Program-made: the position numbers and the translations under genes
Assembly (NCBI RefSeq): GCF_900108095.1
Contig: NZ_FNWL01000002.1
Location: 104,608 to 168,607, forward strand
Source of the DNA: Natronorubrum sediminis
Lineage (GTDB): Archaea > Halobacteriota > Halobacteria > Halobacteriales > Natrialbaceae
Direction of reading: 5' to 3'
Length of the DNA: 64,000 nucleotides
The notes under the pieces: model-generated
Databases searched by the model: none
The model's input: the letters and a program-made list of their open reading frames with translations, nothing else
Told to the model about the DNA's origin: nothing
Shown: positions 35,308 to 43,788 of the stretch, piece by piece
How positions within the stretch are numbered: position 1 is the first letter of the stretch
Layout: every line of letters begins with the position of its first letter

Positions 35308-35595
35308 TGCCAACTCACACCACATTATACGGCGTATGAGGATATGAGTTTCACCGCTCTTTTTCCAAACAATCTTTTTGTGTTACCCGTCTCGGAAATA
35401 TCGACCAATGATTCACGTACGATATATTTATCGAGTTATCGACACATTTGAGCAGTGAAGAAGAGAGTCGACTTATCAAGCGTAGCCTGTGTGACGGCCC
35501 ATTTGATCGAGCGTAACGGATTTCGATAGAGTCCTCCCGGTTGAATCGACGGTTCGTCAGGTCGCAGCATCGATTTGCAGCAAATTGTTATACAC

Positions 35596-35660
35596 ATATA
35601 TGCATATATTAGTGTTCTGTACAGGGTGGTCTACTCGTATATACGAGATTTTTTGTACAA
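35596..35660. promoter_or_regulatory. Four perfect palindromes upstream of the permease
   Basis: Within 65 bp are ATATATGCATATAT (35596-35609), CTGTACAG (35617-35624), CTCGTATATACGAG (35634-35647) and TTGTACAA (35653-35660), all perfect palindromes, in an AT-rich leader just before the ATG at 35686. At least one could be a core promoter, and the others look like operator half-sites or paired regulator sites. Confidence 0.5.
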
Positions 35661-35685
35661 CGACTCGCAACCGAGCGAGTATACT

Positions 35686-37098
35686 ATGTCGGACAGCACG
35701 GACGGGGGCATGCAACTCGAATACGAACTCGACGACAGGCCGCCGTGGCCGAAGTCGATTCTCCTCGGCTTACAACACGTCGCAGTCATGATCGTCCCGG
35801 CGACGGCAGTCGCGTACATCGTCGCCGGCGACGTCGGCCTCGGCGGGGCGGATACGGCCTACATCGTCCAGATGGTCCTCTTGTTCTCGGGACTCGCGAC
35901 GATCATCCAGGCCTACACGGTCGGTCCGATTGGTGCAAAACTGCCGCTCGTGATGGGCTCGAGTTTCACGTTCGTGGGCGCAGCGGCGACGATCGGCATC
36001 GACTACGGGATGGCAGCCGTGTTCGGCGCGATTCTCGTCAGCGGCTTCGCCGTCGAAGGCGTCATCGGCTGGCAGTTTAAACGCGTCAAACCCTTCTTCC
36101 CGCCGCTCGTCACCGGCCTCGTCGTCGTCATCATCGGCTTATACCTCATTCCGACGGGGATGGATTACGTTGCCGGCGGCGACGCCGCCCAGGAAGCCGG
36201 TGAGTACGGCAGTTTGCACAACCTCGGGTTGGCCGCACTCGTCTTCGCCATCTCAGTCGGTCTCAACATGTTCACGCGCGGGATCGCACGGCTGTTGAGC
36301 ATTCTCGCCGGCATCTCTATCGGCTACGTCGTCGCCGTCGTCCTCGACGTACAGTTTGGCTACGACCTCATCGACTTCGGCGAGTTCAGCGAGGCCGCCG
36401 TGGTCGCTATCCCCGAACCGACGAGATTCGGCCTCGAGTTCGAACCCGTTGCAATCCTGATGTTCGCGTTCTTGTTCCTCGTCTCGGCGATGGAAACTGT
36501 AGGCGATATGTCGGGCGTGACGGCCGCCGAGGGGCGGAATCCGACCGACCGGGAGTTCCGCGGCGCGCTGTTCAACGACGGCTTCTTGAGTTCGATCGGC
36601 TCGCTGTTCGCCGCGTTCCCGATCACGTCGTTCTCCCAGAACGTCGGTATCGTGACCTTCACCGGCGTGATGAGTCGACACGTCGTCGGCGTCTGCGGGG
36701 CAATCCTCGCGATCCTCGGTCTAAGTCCGCTCGTCGCCACCGTCGTCACGACCATTCCGAGCGCCGTCTTCGGCGGTGCCGTCTTACTCATGGTCGGAAT
36801 GGTCGCCGCGAGCGGCGTCAGGCTGATCGTGCTCCACACCGAACTCAACCGACGGAATATGGTCATCGTGGCCGTCTCAATCGGGCTCGGTCTCGGCGTC
36901 GCGACGACGCCCGAAGCGCTGCAGGGACTGCCTACCTCGGCCGAGATGTTCTTCGGCGAACCCGTCATCATGGCCGCCTTCTCCGCACTGCTGCTCAACA
37001 CGTTCGTCCCCGGCGAACAAAGCCCACTCTTCGACGCCCGCTCACCGGGTCACTCTACAGAGTCCGAACCCGCACCTGTCGGTCCGGGTGACGACTGA
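35686..37098 (+). CDS. Xanthine/uracil permease family protein (NCS2)
   Basis: A 470-residue integral membrane protein with about 12-14 helices. The conserved first helix region is SILLGLQHVAVMIVPAT, LPLVMGSSFTFVGAA is the family motif near helix 3, and the region ITSFSQNVGIV (substrate-binding N-x-G) follows near the middle. These carriers take up purine or pyrimidine bases with H+ or Na+. The ATG at 35686 (MSDSTDGG) is chosen over an upstream frame because it is preceded by a palindromic, AT-rich leader. It may feed the salvage enzyme encoded by hpt. Base specificity is not predictable. Confidence 0.9.
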   Translation: MSDSTDGGMQLEYELDDRPPWPKSILLGLQHVAVMIVPATAVAYIVAGDVGLGGADTAYIVQMVLLFSGLATIIQAYTVGPIGAKLPLVMGSSFTFVGAAATIGIDYGMAAVFGAILVSGFAVEGVIGWQFKRVKPFFPPLVTGLVVVIIGLYLIPTGMDYVAGGDAAQEAGEYGSLHNLGLAALVFAISVGLNMFTRGIARLLSILAGISIGYVVAVVLDVQFGYDLIDFGEFSEAAVVAIPEPTRFGLEFEPVAILMFAFLFLVSAMETVGDMSGVTAAEGRNPTDREFRGALFNDGFLSSIGSLFAAFPITSFSQNVGIVTFTGVMSRHVVGVCGAILAILGLSPLVATVVTTIPSAVFGGAVLLMVGMVAASGVRLIVLHTELNRRNMVIVAVSIGLGLGVATTPEALQGLPTSAEMFFGEPVIMAAFSALLLNTFVPGEQSPLFDARSPGHSTESEPAPVGPGDD

Positions 37099-37166
37099 CA
37101 CGGTCGTTCTCACCGCCTGCGTGTTTGGGGCTCACGACCACGGACTTCTCCAGCGGTGAGACACCT

Positions 37167-37690
37167 ATGCGGACCAGTGTCGACCAGATATCCGACCTTG
37201 AGCAACTGTTTCATCACAAATTCGCCCAGCAGCACACCACCGAGCAGGAACTCGTCGAAATCTTCGACGAGATGGCGACGAACGCGACCAACGACCGCCT
37301 GAGCAAGGGAGTTGCAGATCATCGCGACGAGATTCGCATGCAGGTGACGCGGCTCGAGGACGTGTTCGCCGCGCTCGACCGACCAGCCGAACAGCGCGAG
37401 GCACCGATCCTCGACGGTCTCGAGCAAGACCGACGCATGCTCGAGGACGCCATCGAAGACGACGATCTGCGCAACACGATCTCCCTGAACGCGGCAATGA
37501 TGACGGAAGGAATCGAGATGAGCGCCTACGAGGGGCTCTCGACGATGGCGACACAGATCGGCTACGACGACGAGATTCGAAAGCCACTCGAGTCGAACTT
37601 CGACGAGGGCAATCCGCGTATCGCGAACTGTCGGCGATGGAATCCACAACTGAGCTGAAATCGATGTGGGATTGGCTCACACCGTCGTAA
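37167..37690 (+). pseudogene. YciE/YciF-type ferritin-like gene with C-terminal frameshift
   Basis: The first 146 codons encode a four-helix DUF892 protein: RTSVDQISDLEQLFHHKFAQ, MATNATNDRLSKGVADH and ETIDLNAAMM-like segments, with acidic metal-type residues. After FDE (about 37605) the original frame gives an atypical GNPRIANC end, whereas the next frame over reads QSAYRELSAMESTTELKSMW and ends DWLTPS with TAA at 37688-37690. Restoring one base in GAGGGCAA would join them. The family is linked to stress in bacteria. It may be a real late truncation or a sequencing error in a G run. The product is probably largely folded either way. Confidence 0.7.
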
Positions 37691-37807
37691 CGACGCTCGA
37701 GGGCCGGAGCAAACGCAGGTTGTGGTCTCTCGAACGAGGGTGGATTCCTCGAGTGGGGCGTCATGAGACTGCCGTGGGCTTATTCCGGTCGATTACTTGA
37801 TTGTCGT

Positions 37808-38470
37808 ATGGCAGTTATTGCAGAATTTTCAGTCCACTCGGAGGACCTTGCGCTCCATCACACGCTCACGGCGGCGCCGGAGATGGTCGTCGAGATCGAG
37901 CGGGTCGTCGCGACGATGAAAGATCGGATTATGCCGTACTTCTGGGTCAGCGGCGGGACGTTGTCGGATTTCGAGCGAGCGCTCGAGGAGGACGAATCGG
38001 TGAAGAATATCACAGAAGTCGACGTGGTTGAGGGGGCCAAGCTCTATCGTGCCGAGTGGACCGAAAACATCGAGACGGTCATTTACGCGTACGTGGAAAT
38101 CGGTGCGACCATCTTGCAGGCGTCCGGACAGGACGACCGCTGGGAGCTTCGAATGCGTTTCGACGACCAGGAGATGCTCCTCGACTTCCGCGAGTACTGT
38201 GGGGAAAACGACGTTTCGTTCGAACTCACGCAGCTACAGGAACAAGAACAGCCCATGGCGAGTGCACAGTACGATCTCACGCCCAAGCAACGAGAGACGT
38301 TGATCAACGCCCTCGAGGCCGGGTACTACGAGGTCCCCCAGCAAGTGACGATGAACGAGTTAGCGACCGAAATGGGAATTTCTCAGCAAGCGCTGTCGAA
38401 ACGATTCCACAACGCGCACAAGAACCTCATCTCCAACGTGCTGGCCGTTCGAAGTCCCGACGAGCCGTGA
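37808..38470 (+). CDS. HTH-10 family transcription regulator (bacterioopsin-activator type)
   Basis: A 220-residue regulator. The N-terminal half is the bacterioopsin-activator-associated domain that includes EFSVHSEDLALHHTL and MPYFWVSGG. The C-terminal HTH-10 domain (about residues 155-215) has LTPKQRETLINALEAGYY and MNELATEMGISQQALSKRFH, a winged-helix-like pattern specific to haloarchaea. Such proteins act as one-component regulators; ligands are usually unknown. The gene follows the ferritin-like gene by 118 bp. Its target is not deducible here. Confidence 0.88.
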   Translation: MAVIAEFSVHSEDLALHHTLTAAPEMVVEIERVVATMKDRIMPYFWVSGGTLSDFERALEEDESVKNITEVDVVEGAKLYRAEWTENIETVIYAYVEIGATILQASGQDDRWELRMRFDDQEMLLDFREYCGENDVSFELTQLQEQEQPMASAQYDLTPKQRETLINALEAGYYEVPQQVTMNELATEMGISQQALSKRFHNAHKNLISNVLAVRSPDEP

Positions 38471-38697
38471 TTTTCCGCGGCTGTAGACGCGCTATATGAA
38501 CCATTGGTCAATACAACCGTTCGTTCCATTGGGGCGCAACCGCTACCTGCGTGTGTGATGAGTGAGTTCCGACACAGGTACACCGGTTCTGTATCACTCG
38601 CGCTAGCCGCCACGAATGCGACTCGAGCATCGAAAACAGTCACCAATGCGGAACGAGACAAATCGAGACTATTTCGAGGGACTTGACCACGTCTATC

Positions 38698-38865
38698 ATG
38701 TCAGGAGAGGACAACAGATCGAAGATTGCCGCAAAGTGTCGAACGTGTGATGCAGTTTACTCGGCGTGGTTGTTGGACGACGATTCGATCCACATCATCG
38801 GCCGAAAAGACGGCTGTCGATGCGGATCCAAAGCGTTCGAAGCGCTCTCGAAACCGACGCCATAA
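38698..38865 (+). CDS. Small CxxC zinc-binding protein
   Basis: A 55-residue protein starting MSGEDNRSK with CRTCDAVYS and later DGCRCGSKAF. The Cys-x2-Cys and Cys-x-Cys pair is spaced about 25 residues apart, as in single zinc-ribbon microproteins common in haloarchaea. It would be soluble and may bind nucleic acid or a protein partner. The ATG at 38698 is used because the preceding in-frame codons lack acidic haloarchaeal character. It is followed 90 bp later by the SAMP-like gene. Family is not recognised. Confidence 0.6.
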   Translation: MSGEDNRSKIAAKCRTCDAVYSAWLLDDDSIHIIGRKDGCRCGSKAFEALSKPTP

Positions 38866-38955
38866 CAGCGTTTATCGCACCCCATCCGTTCTGCGGTAAC
38901 CGACATCCCGATGGGAACCGTCGGGTACAAGGCCGTACGCGTTGAGTCAGATCGC

Positions 38956-39237
38956 ATGCAACTCGAGTGTATCTTTTTCGGTCCGTTTCGAGAAGCGATC
39001 GACGAGAAGACCGTCCAGTACGAAACCGAGGCACGCACCGCTGGCGATTTGCTTCGCGAACTCGAGTCGACGTATCCCGAACTCGAGGGACGACTCGTTG
39101 CTGACGACGAAAGTGGTCTCGCCGGTGAGACCGTGGTCACGAAAAATAAGCGAAACGTGACTCACATCGACGGCCTCGAGACGGAACTCGAGGAGACCGA
39201 CGTTATCCGCCTCGTTCCGTCAGTGTACGGCGGGTAA
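38956..39237 (+). CDS. SAMP/MoaD-like ubiquitin-fold protein
   Basis: A 93-residue beta-grasp protein ending VYGG, the diglycine C-terminus used for thiocarboxylation or isopeptide linkage by the E1-like UbaA in haloarchaea. The body has FFGPFREAIDEKTVQYE and AGDLLRELESTYPELEGRL, the MoaD/ThiS pattern. It could be a SAMP modifier (SAMP1 or SAMP3 type), a MoaD sulfur carrier for molybdopterin, or both. It is convergent with the tungsten oxidoreductase gene, whose pterin cofactor would need MoaD-type sulfur transfer, so a cofactor role is attractive. The start ATG at 38956 sets the normal length. Confidence 0.82.
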   Translation: MQLECIFFGPFREAIDEKTVQYETEARTAGDLLRELESTYPELEGRLVADDESGLAGETVVTKNKRNVTHIDGLETELEETDVIRLVPSVYGG

Positions 39238-39267
39238 CCCGTTCGGTTTGATTCAAGAGAGGGAGAG

Positions 39268-40950
39268 TTAGTCGTCGGACGGGACGGCGTCGGTCGCCGA
39301 CTCCACTCTCGCGTCGGGAACGGTGCCGTCGTCCGACCACGCTCGCGCCTCGTAGTACTCGTCGATCGCCGCCTCGAGGTCCGGCAGGTCGTAGGGGACG
39401 CCGTCGTCGTCGTTGTCGAAGCCACGCTGGTTGTTGAAGTGTCGTTCGCGCTCGATCGTCTGAGAGCCCACGGCCATGAGGTCCTCGTAGTCGGCATCGA
39501 AGAGTTCCTCGAGTCGTTCTTCGGTCACGTAGTCGTCGCCGAAGGCACAGACGATCCCCGTATCGCGGAAGGCGTTGTGGTTCTCGCGGTCGACGAGCGT
39601 CTCCGCTTTGCCGAGCGTTCCTTCGGGGTCGAGTTTGCCGGCGTACTCGGGACTGAGCATGCTCGCGTACATGTGGTCTGCGCCCCGATTCGCCACGGCA
39701 TAGGAGAGCCCCTGCCCGTGGAGGACGCGACCGTCGTGGGCGGCGAACTCCATGCCTTTGACCGTGTAGTTCTCGACGCCCAGTGCTTCGTGAGCGCGGG
39801 CGACGCCCTCTGCGAGCGTGTCGCCGATTCCGTCCCTGTGGGCGATTTTCTCGGTGATCTCCTGGGCGAGGTCGGCGTTGCCGAACTCATCTTCGCTGTC
39901 GAGGTAGGCGGCGACCGTCACCCCCGCGGAGATGGTGTCCATGCCGAGGGTGTCACAAAGTTCGTTGCCCTTCATGACCTCAACGATGTCGCCGACACCC
40001 TGTTGAGAGCCGAAGGCGTAGACGGTCTCGAACTCCGGCCCTTCGGTCTCGACGCCGCGTTCTTCGTCTCGCGTCGGGAGTTTGCAGGCGTACGCGCAGG
40101 CCGAACAGGCTCCTTTCTTGTACTTCTTCTCCTCGACGGCGTTGCCGCCGATGTTTGCTGCATCCTCGAACTCGTACTCCCGGAAGTACCTCGTGGGCAG
40201 CGAGAAGTTGTCGTTGATGAACTCCGTGTTCCCGGTCGTCCCCTGTCTGCGCATCAGGTCGTCCGATTGGGCGGCCTCGCGGTGGACGTCCATCTCAGGC
40301 GGGTTTGGAATCTCGAGTGGATTCTCGACATCGCCGTCGAACGTGACGCACTTGACGTTCTTCGAACCGAGGACGGCACCCAGGCCGCCGCGGCCGAACG
40401 CCCGCGAGTCGAAAGTCATCACTGACGCGAAGCGGACGAGGTTCTCTCCAGCGGGGCCGATGGCGATACAGTGCTCGGCCCCCAGGTCGCGTTCTCGCTC
40501 GACGTGCTCCGACGTTTTGGGGACGGTCGCCCCCTCGAGTTCGGGCACTTCCTCGAACTCGACGCCCTCGTCCGTGACGTGAATCGCGAGTAACTCGTCG
40601 CTCTCGCCGACGACCTCGAGGACGCTGTAGCCTGCTGCGACGAAGTTCCTCGAGAGGTAGCCGCCGGCGTTCGTCGAGACCAGTCCGTCGGTCAACGGCG
40701 AGAGGCCGGTCATGTTCATTCGCCCGGTGAAGGACATCTGTGACTGCTGGAGCGGCCCCGTCGAGAGATACGCACGGTTTTCGGGTCCGAAGGGGTCCGC
40801 GTCGAACGGAATTCGGTCGTGTGCGAGTGCCGTTGCCGTGGCTCGACCGCCGACAGTGTCCGCGAGGAGGTCGTCTATCGCCGTCTCAGTTGCACGCCGC
40901 TCACCGACATCGACGGTGAGCAGTGGTCCTGTCGCGTGAAGCATGTTCAC
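39268..40950 (-). CDS. aor: Tungsten aldehyde:ferredoxin oxidoreductase (AOR family)
   Basis: A 560-residue enzyme, about 40 residues shorter than pyrococcal AORs. The N-terminal beta-domain has PDPFGPENR-like sequence, TGRMNMTGLSPLT and RGGLGAVLGSKNVK, the tungstopterin-binding region. The iron-sulfur cluster ligands are visible as CSACAYAC plus a distal Cys in NELCDTLGMD. It oxidises aldehydes to acids, donating electrons to ferredoxin, in the cytoplasm. Haloarchaeal members of the family vary in substrate. It faces the MoaD-like gene tail to tail with a 30-bp gap. Its promoter lies in the AT-rich 40951-41150. Confidence 0.92.
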   Translation of the reverse strand: MNMLHATGPLLTVDVGERRATETAIDDLLADTVGGRATATALAHDRIPFDADPFGPENRAYLSTGPLQQSQMSFTGRMNMTGLSPLTDGLVSTNAGGYLSRNFVAAGYSVLEVVGESDELLAIHVTDEGVEFEEVPELEGATVPKTSEHVERERDLGAEHCIAIGPAGENLVRFASVMTFDSRAFGRGGLGAVLGSKNVKCVTFDGDVENPLEIPNPPEMDVHREAAQSDDLMRRQGTTGNTEFINDNFSLPTRYFREYEFEDAANIGGNAVEEKKYKKGACSACAYACKLPTRDEERGVETEGPEFETVYAFGSQQGVGDIVEVMKGNELCDTLGMDTISAGVTVAAYLDSEDEFGNADLAQEITEKIAHRDGIGDTLAEGVARAHEALGVENYTVKGMEFAAHDGRVLHGQGLSYAVANRGADHMYASMLSPEYAGKLDPEGTLGKAETLVDRENHNAFRDTGIVCAFGDDYVTEERLEELFDADYEDLMAVGSQTIERERHFNNQRGFDNDDDGVPYDLPDLEAAIDEYYEARAWSDDGTVPDARVESATDAVPSDD

Positions 40951-41150
40951 ACGGTTAGTGGGACAACACCTTAGTATTGTAGTGTGTCGGCGAACGGTGA
41001 AACACGCCTCGACTGTGACCTCTTTTGACCGTCATTTCGCCGACTGAGACTCTCCCCTCGAGTGAAGCCTGCTACATGGCGTCGACTGTTTTCGATTCCA
41101 GCACGTCTGACGGAGTCTTTTTATTTCCGTCTGAGTACATGTTCGTACTG

Positions 41151-41816
41151 ATGTACTACGACGCGGTCTTGTTCGATTTCGATGGGGTCGTCGTCGAGAC
41201 CCCCTCCTCACAACGCATGTACGCTGCACTCGGACGAACGTACGAAAAACTCGGTCGGTCGGGGCCGGCCGCCGAGACGTTCCAGGAACTCATGCAGGGC
41301 GATTTCGAGGCGATCGCGAATCGGTGTCGGACCCTCGAAATCGACACCGACGTCTTCTGCACGCAGGCTGCTCGCGAGTTGATCCAGACGCAGTTGGCCG
41401 ACGTCGAACGCGGCGTGCGCTCCGTCTTCGACGACGTCCGCGTCGTTCGCTCGATCCCGGTCTCTCTCGGCGTCGTCAGCGACAATCATCCGACCGTCGT
41501 AACGAAACTACTCGACCGATTCGGCCTCCGGTCGGTCTTCGAAACCGTCTACGGCTGTCCGCTGACGCCGGACGGACTCGCTCGACGAAAACCCAATCCG
41601 ACGAACATCGAAACCGCGATGGAGACGCTCGAGGCCGACTCGGCGCTCTACGTCGGCGACCGTGGTGTCGACGTCCAGGCGGCCGCTAACGCGGGCATCG
41701 ACTCGGTGTTGCTCTCTCGAGAGAACAGGTGTTCTCACCCGGACGACACCTCCGGTGTCGATCCAACCTATCACTGCTCGTCGCTCACCGAGTTGCCACC
41801 ACTACTCGAGTCCTAA
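41151..41816 (+). CDS. HAD-superfamily hydrolase (phosphatase-like)
   Basis: A 221-residue HAD hydrolase. Motif I is FDFDGVV with nucleophile D9 and D11. A helical cap (about residues 20-90) follows, then PLTPDGLARRKPNP holds the motif III Lys and VGDRGVDVQAA the motif IV acid. These enzymes dephosphorylate small metabolites (phosphoglycolate phosphatase-like). The ATG at 41151 is used because DFDGVV falls at the normal N-terminal position; the upstream reading frame is not conserved-looking. It is flanked by the AOR gene (divergent) and the PAP2 gene (same strand, 135 bp). Substrate is unknown. Confidence 0.88.
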   Translation: MYYDAVLFDFDGVVVETPSSQRMYAALGRTYEKLGRSGPAAETFQELMQGDFEAIANRCRTLEIDTDVFCTQAARELIQTQLADVERGVRSVFDDVRVVRSIPVSLGVVSDNHPTVVTKLLDRFGLRSVFETVYGCPLTPDGLARRKPNPTNIETAMETLEADSALYVGDRGVDVQAAANAGIDSVLLSRENRCSHPDDTSGVDPTYHCSSLTELPPLLES

Positions 41817-41951
41817 CGGCGTTCTCGGCGACTGCGTGCTAGCTACTGTGTCAACGACTCCCATCTTGTGCCCCGCTCTTCTCGACGCTCGTCAATATCT
41901 TCTCTGCACTAACCGAAAGAAATACTGGTTGCTGATTTGAACTATCGGCTA

Positions 41952-42872
41952 ATGTGGTTTGATCCCGCTGTGGTCGAGGCCGTCCGCGACGTTATTCCCC
42001 ACTGGGTGGGGGTCGTCATGGTCGTCCTCTCGTATTTCGGTAGCATCTACCTGATCGCCCCCTCGATCATCGGTGCCTACTGGGCTAATCGCGACCTCGT
42101 CGCGCCGTGGCTCGGCGGCGTGATCGGCTGTTACGGCCTGATGTCGATCACCAAGTCCTACTACACCTCGAGTCGACCGATTGTCGGCCCACCGATCGAT
42201 GCTGAGGCGCTTCCCGGCTGGTTCTACCCGCTGTACGACCACGCTGCACACATCTCGACGACGAGTTTTCCCAGCGGACACGCGCTGGCAGTCACGATCG
42301 TCGTCGGCATGCTCGTCGTCGAACTACCGGTGAGTACGCTCCGAAAACGCGCCGTCGCCGGTCTCCTCGCGATCGGCTGGGTCGGGTTCACTCGAGTCGG
42401 CCTGGCGGTTCACTATCCGGGTGACGTCGTCGGTGGCATCGCCTACGCGCTCGCCTTCCTCGTCGTGTTTTATGCGGCCCGACGACTCGTGAGCCAGCGG
42501 CTGTCGATCGACGAAACGACGGTCGCCCTCGCGGTCGGTTTCGTTGTCGCCCTGATCGCCGTCGGTTACGTTGGGAGCCGAAACGCACACATCGCCTTCG
42601 GCGGCGGATTCGGGGCGCTCCTCGCCTGGCAGTTTGCACCCCAGATCGCGACGCGAATGCGCGGGACCGTCTGGGAAACGATAGCCCCCGTCGTCGGTCT
42701 CAGCATCGTCCTGTGTACGTGGTACGTCGCCGAGGTGGAACTGGGGAACGAGGCACTCCTCGCTGCACTCTCCGCACTGTTCATGGCCGCCATCGTTCTC
42801 GTCCCGTGGATCACACCAACCCAGAAGCTGTGGTCGACGGCGAAGCGTCGCGGCCGAGCACTGGCCGAGTAA
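41952..42872 (+). CDS. PAP2-family phosphatase, membrane protein
   Basis: A 306-residue membrane protein with about eight helices. All three PAP2 active-site motifs are present: K-x6-R-P as KSYYTSSRP, PSGHA as FPSGHALA, and R-x5-H-x3-D as RVGLAVHYPGD. The catalytic site would face the outside of the membrane. Family members dephosphorylate lipid phosphates such as polyprenyl pyrophosphate or phosphatidic acid analogues. The C-terminal third is extra helices without catalytic motifs. The start ATG at 41952 is preferred to a TTG five codons upstream. It is followed 149 bp later by the GNAT gene. Confidence 0.88.
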   Translation: MWFDPAVVEAVRDVIPHWVGVVMVVLSYFGSIYLIAPSIIGAYWANRDLVAPWLGGVIGCYGLMSITKSYYTSSRPIVGPPIDAEALPGWFYPLYDHAAHISTTSFPSGHALAVTIVVGMLVVELPVSTLRKRAVAGLLAIGWVGFTRVGLAVHYPGDVVGGIAYALAFLVVFYAARRLVSQRLSIDETTVALAVGFVVALIAVGYVGSRNAHIAFGGGFGALLAWQFAPQIATRMRGTVWETIAPVVGLSIVLCTWYVAEVELGNEALLAALSALFMAAIVLVPWITPTQKLWSTAKRRGRALAE

Positions 42873-43021
42873 CCTCCGAACTCGATTACAAGTACCATTT
42901 TCGATCTTCGACACACGAGGGGCTTCGACCTCGAGGCCGAAGCCCGACCGACGAACTTGGGAGTCCGATACCGTACGTTCCGCCGCAAACGCTTTTGGAG
43001 CCAGCACCCCTCTTTCCAATC

Positions 43022-43606
43022 ATGTACGTTCGGGACGCGAAAAACAGAGAGGAGGCCTGGCTACTCGAGCACATCGAGACGATGGGGCTCGACGACACGG
43101 CGTTTCGTTCACGCGATTATGTCGTCGCCGTCGACGAGACCTCCGGCGAAACGGCCGGGTTCGGTCGCATTCGCGTTCACAAACCCGACGACGGCGAGGT
43201 CATCTGTGAACTGACCAGCATCGGCGTCCTAACGGGCTGGCGCGGACAGGGAATCGGTGCACACGTCGTCGAGCGACTGGTCGAGTACGCGGGAGATCAG
43301 GAGTTCGAGACCGTCTACTCGCTCACGAGTGAGGGGAGTTATCTCGCGCAGTTTGGCTTCCGACGGATCGAGGAAGACGCGCTTCCGGGTCCGCTCCAGG
43401 ATCGACTCGAGGCCAAACGCGAGACGATCGACCCCGGCGCTTCGTCCTACGCGATCGACGTGGATCGCTTTCGGGTGCCAGATCGACTTCGCGAGGCGTT
43501 TAAACGCGCGCCGGCGGAACGCGAGGAGATCGCAAACGAGGAGTCGGCCGAGGATTTCGGGATCGATCCCGATTCGGCGACCTACAAGTACGACACCGGT
43601 GACTAA
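43022..43606 (+). CDS. GNAT-family N-acetyltransferase
   Basis: A 194-residue acetyltransferase. The acetyl-CoA motif A is LTSIGVLTGWRGQGIGAHVV (Q/R-x-x-G-x-G/A), preceded by AGFGRIRVHKPDD and followed by YSLTSEGSYLAQFGFRRIEE, motif B. The C-terminal 50 residues are extra and acidic. It transfers acetyl from acetyl-CoA to an amine such as a protein N-terminus, polyamine or antibiotic; the target is not predictable. The ATG at 43022 is chosen because an extended frame upstream overlaps the PAP2 end in a basic composition. Confidence 0.87.
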   Translation: MYVRDAKNREEAWLLEHIETMGLDDTAFRSRDYVVAVDETSGETAGFGRIRVHKPDDGEVICELTSIGVLTGWRGQGIGAHVVERLVEYAGDQEFETVYSLTSEGSYLAQFGFRRIEEDALPGPLQDRLEAKRETIDPGASSYAIDVDRFRVPDRLREAFKRAPAEREEIANEESAEDFGIDPDSATYKYDTGD

Positions 43607-43788
43607 GGCGGAGTGAGCCGATCGTGTCGATTCGGTTTCGGTGGCGCTGAATCAGTTGGACCTCACGCGATCGGTGGATGTGGTGATTCTGTTGTGTCAG
43701 CACTCACCCGTCGCGATCGGTGGAACTCGAGACGAGAGTGGCCGCGTTCATGAAGCTTCAAGCCCCACCCCGTCGTCGAGTAACGATA

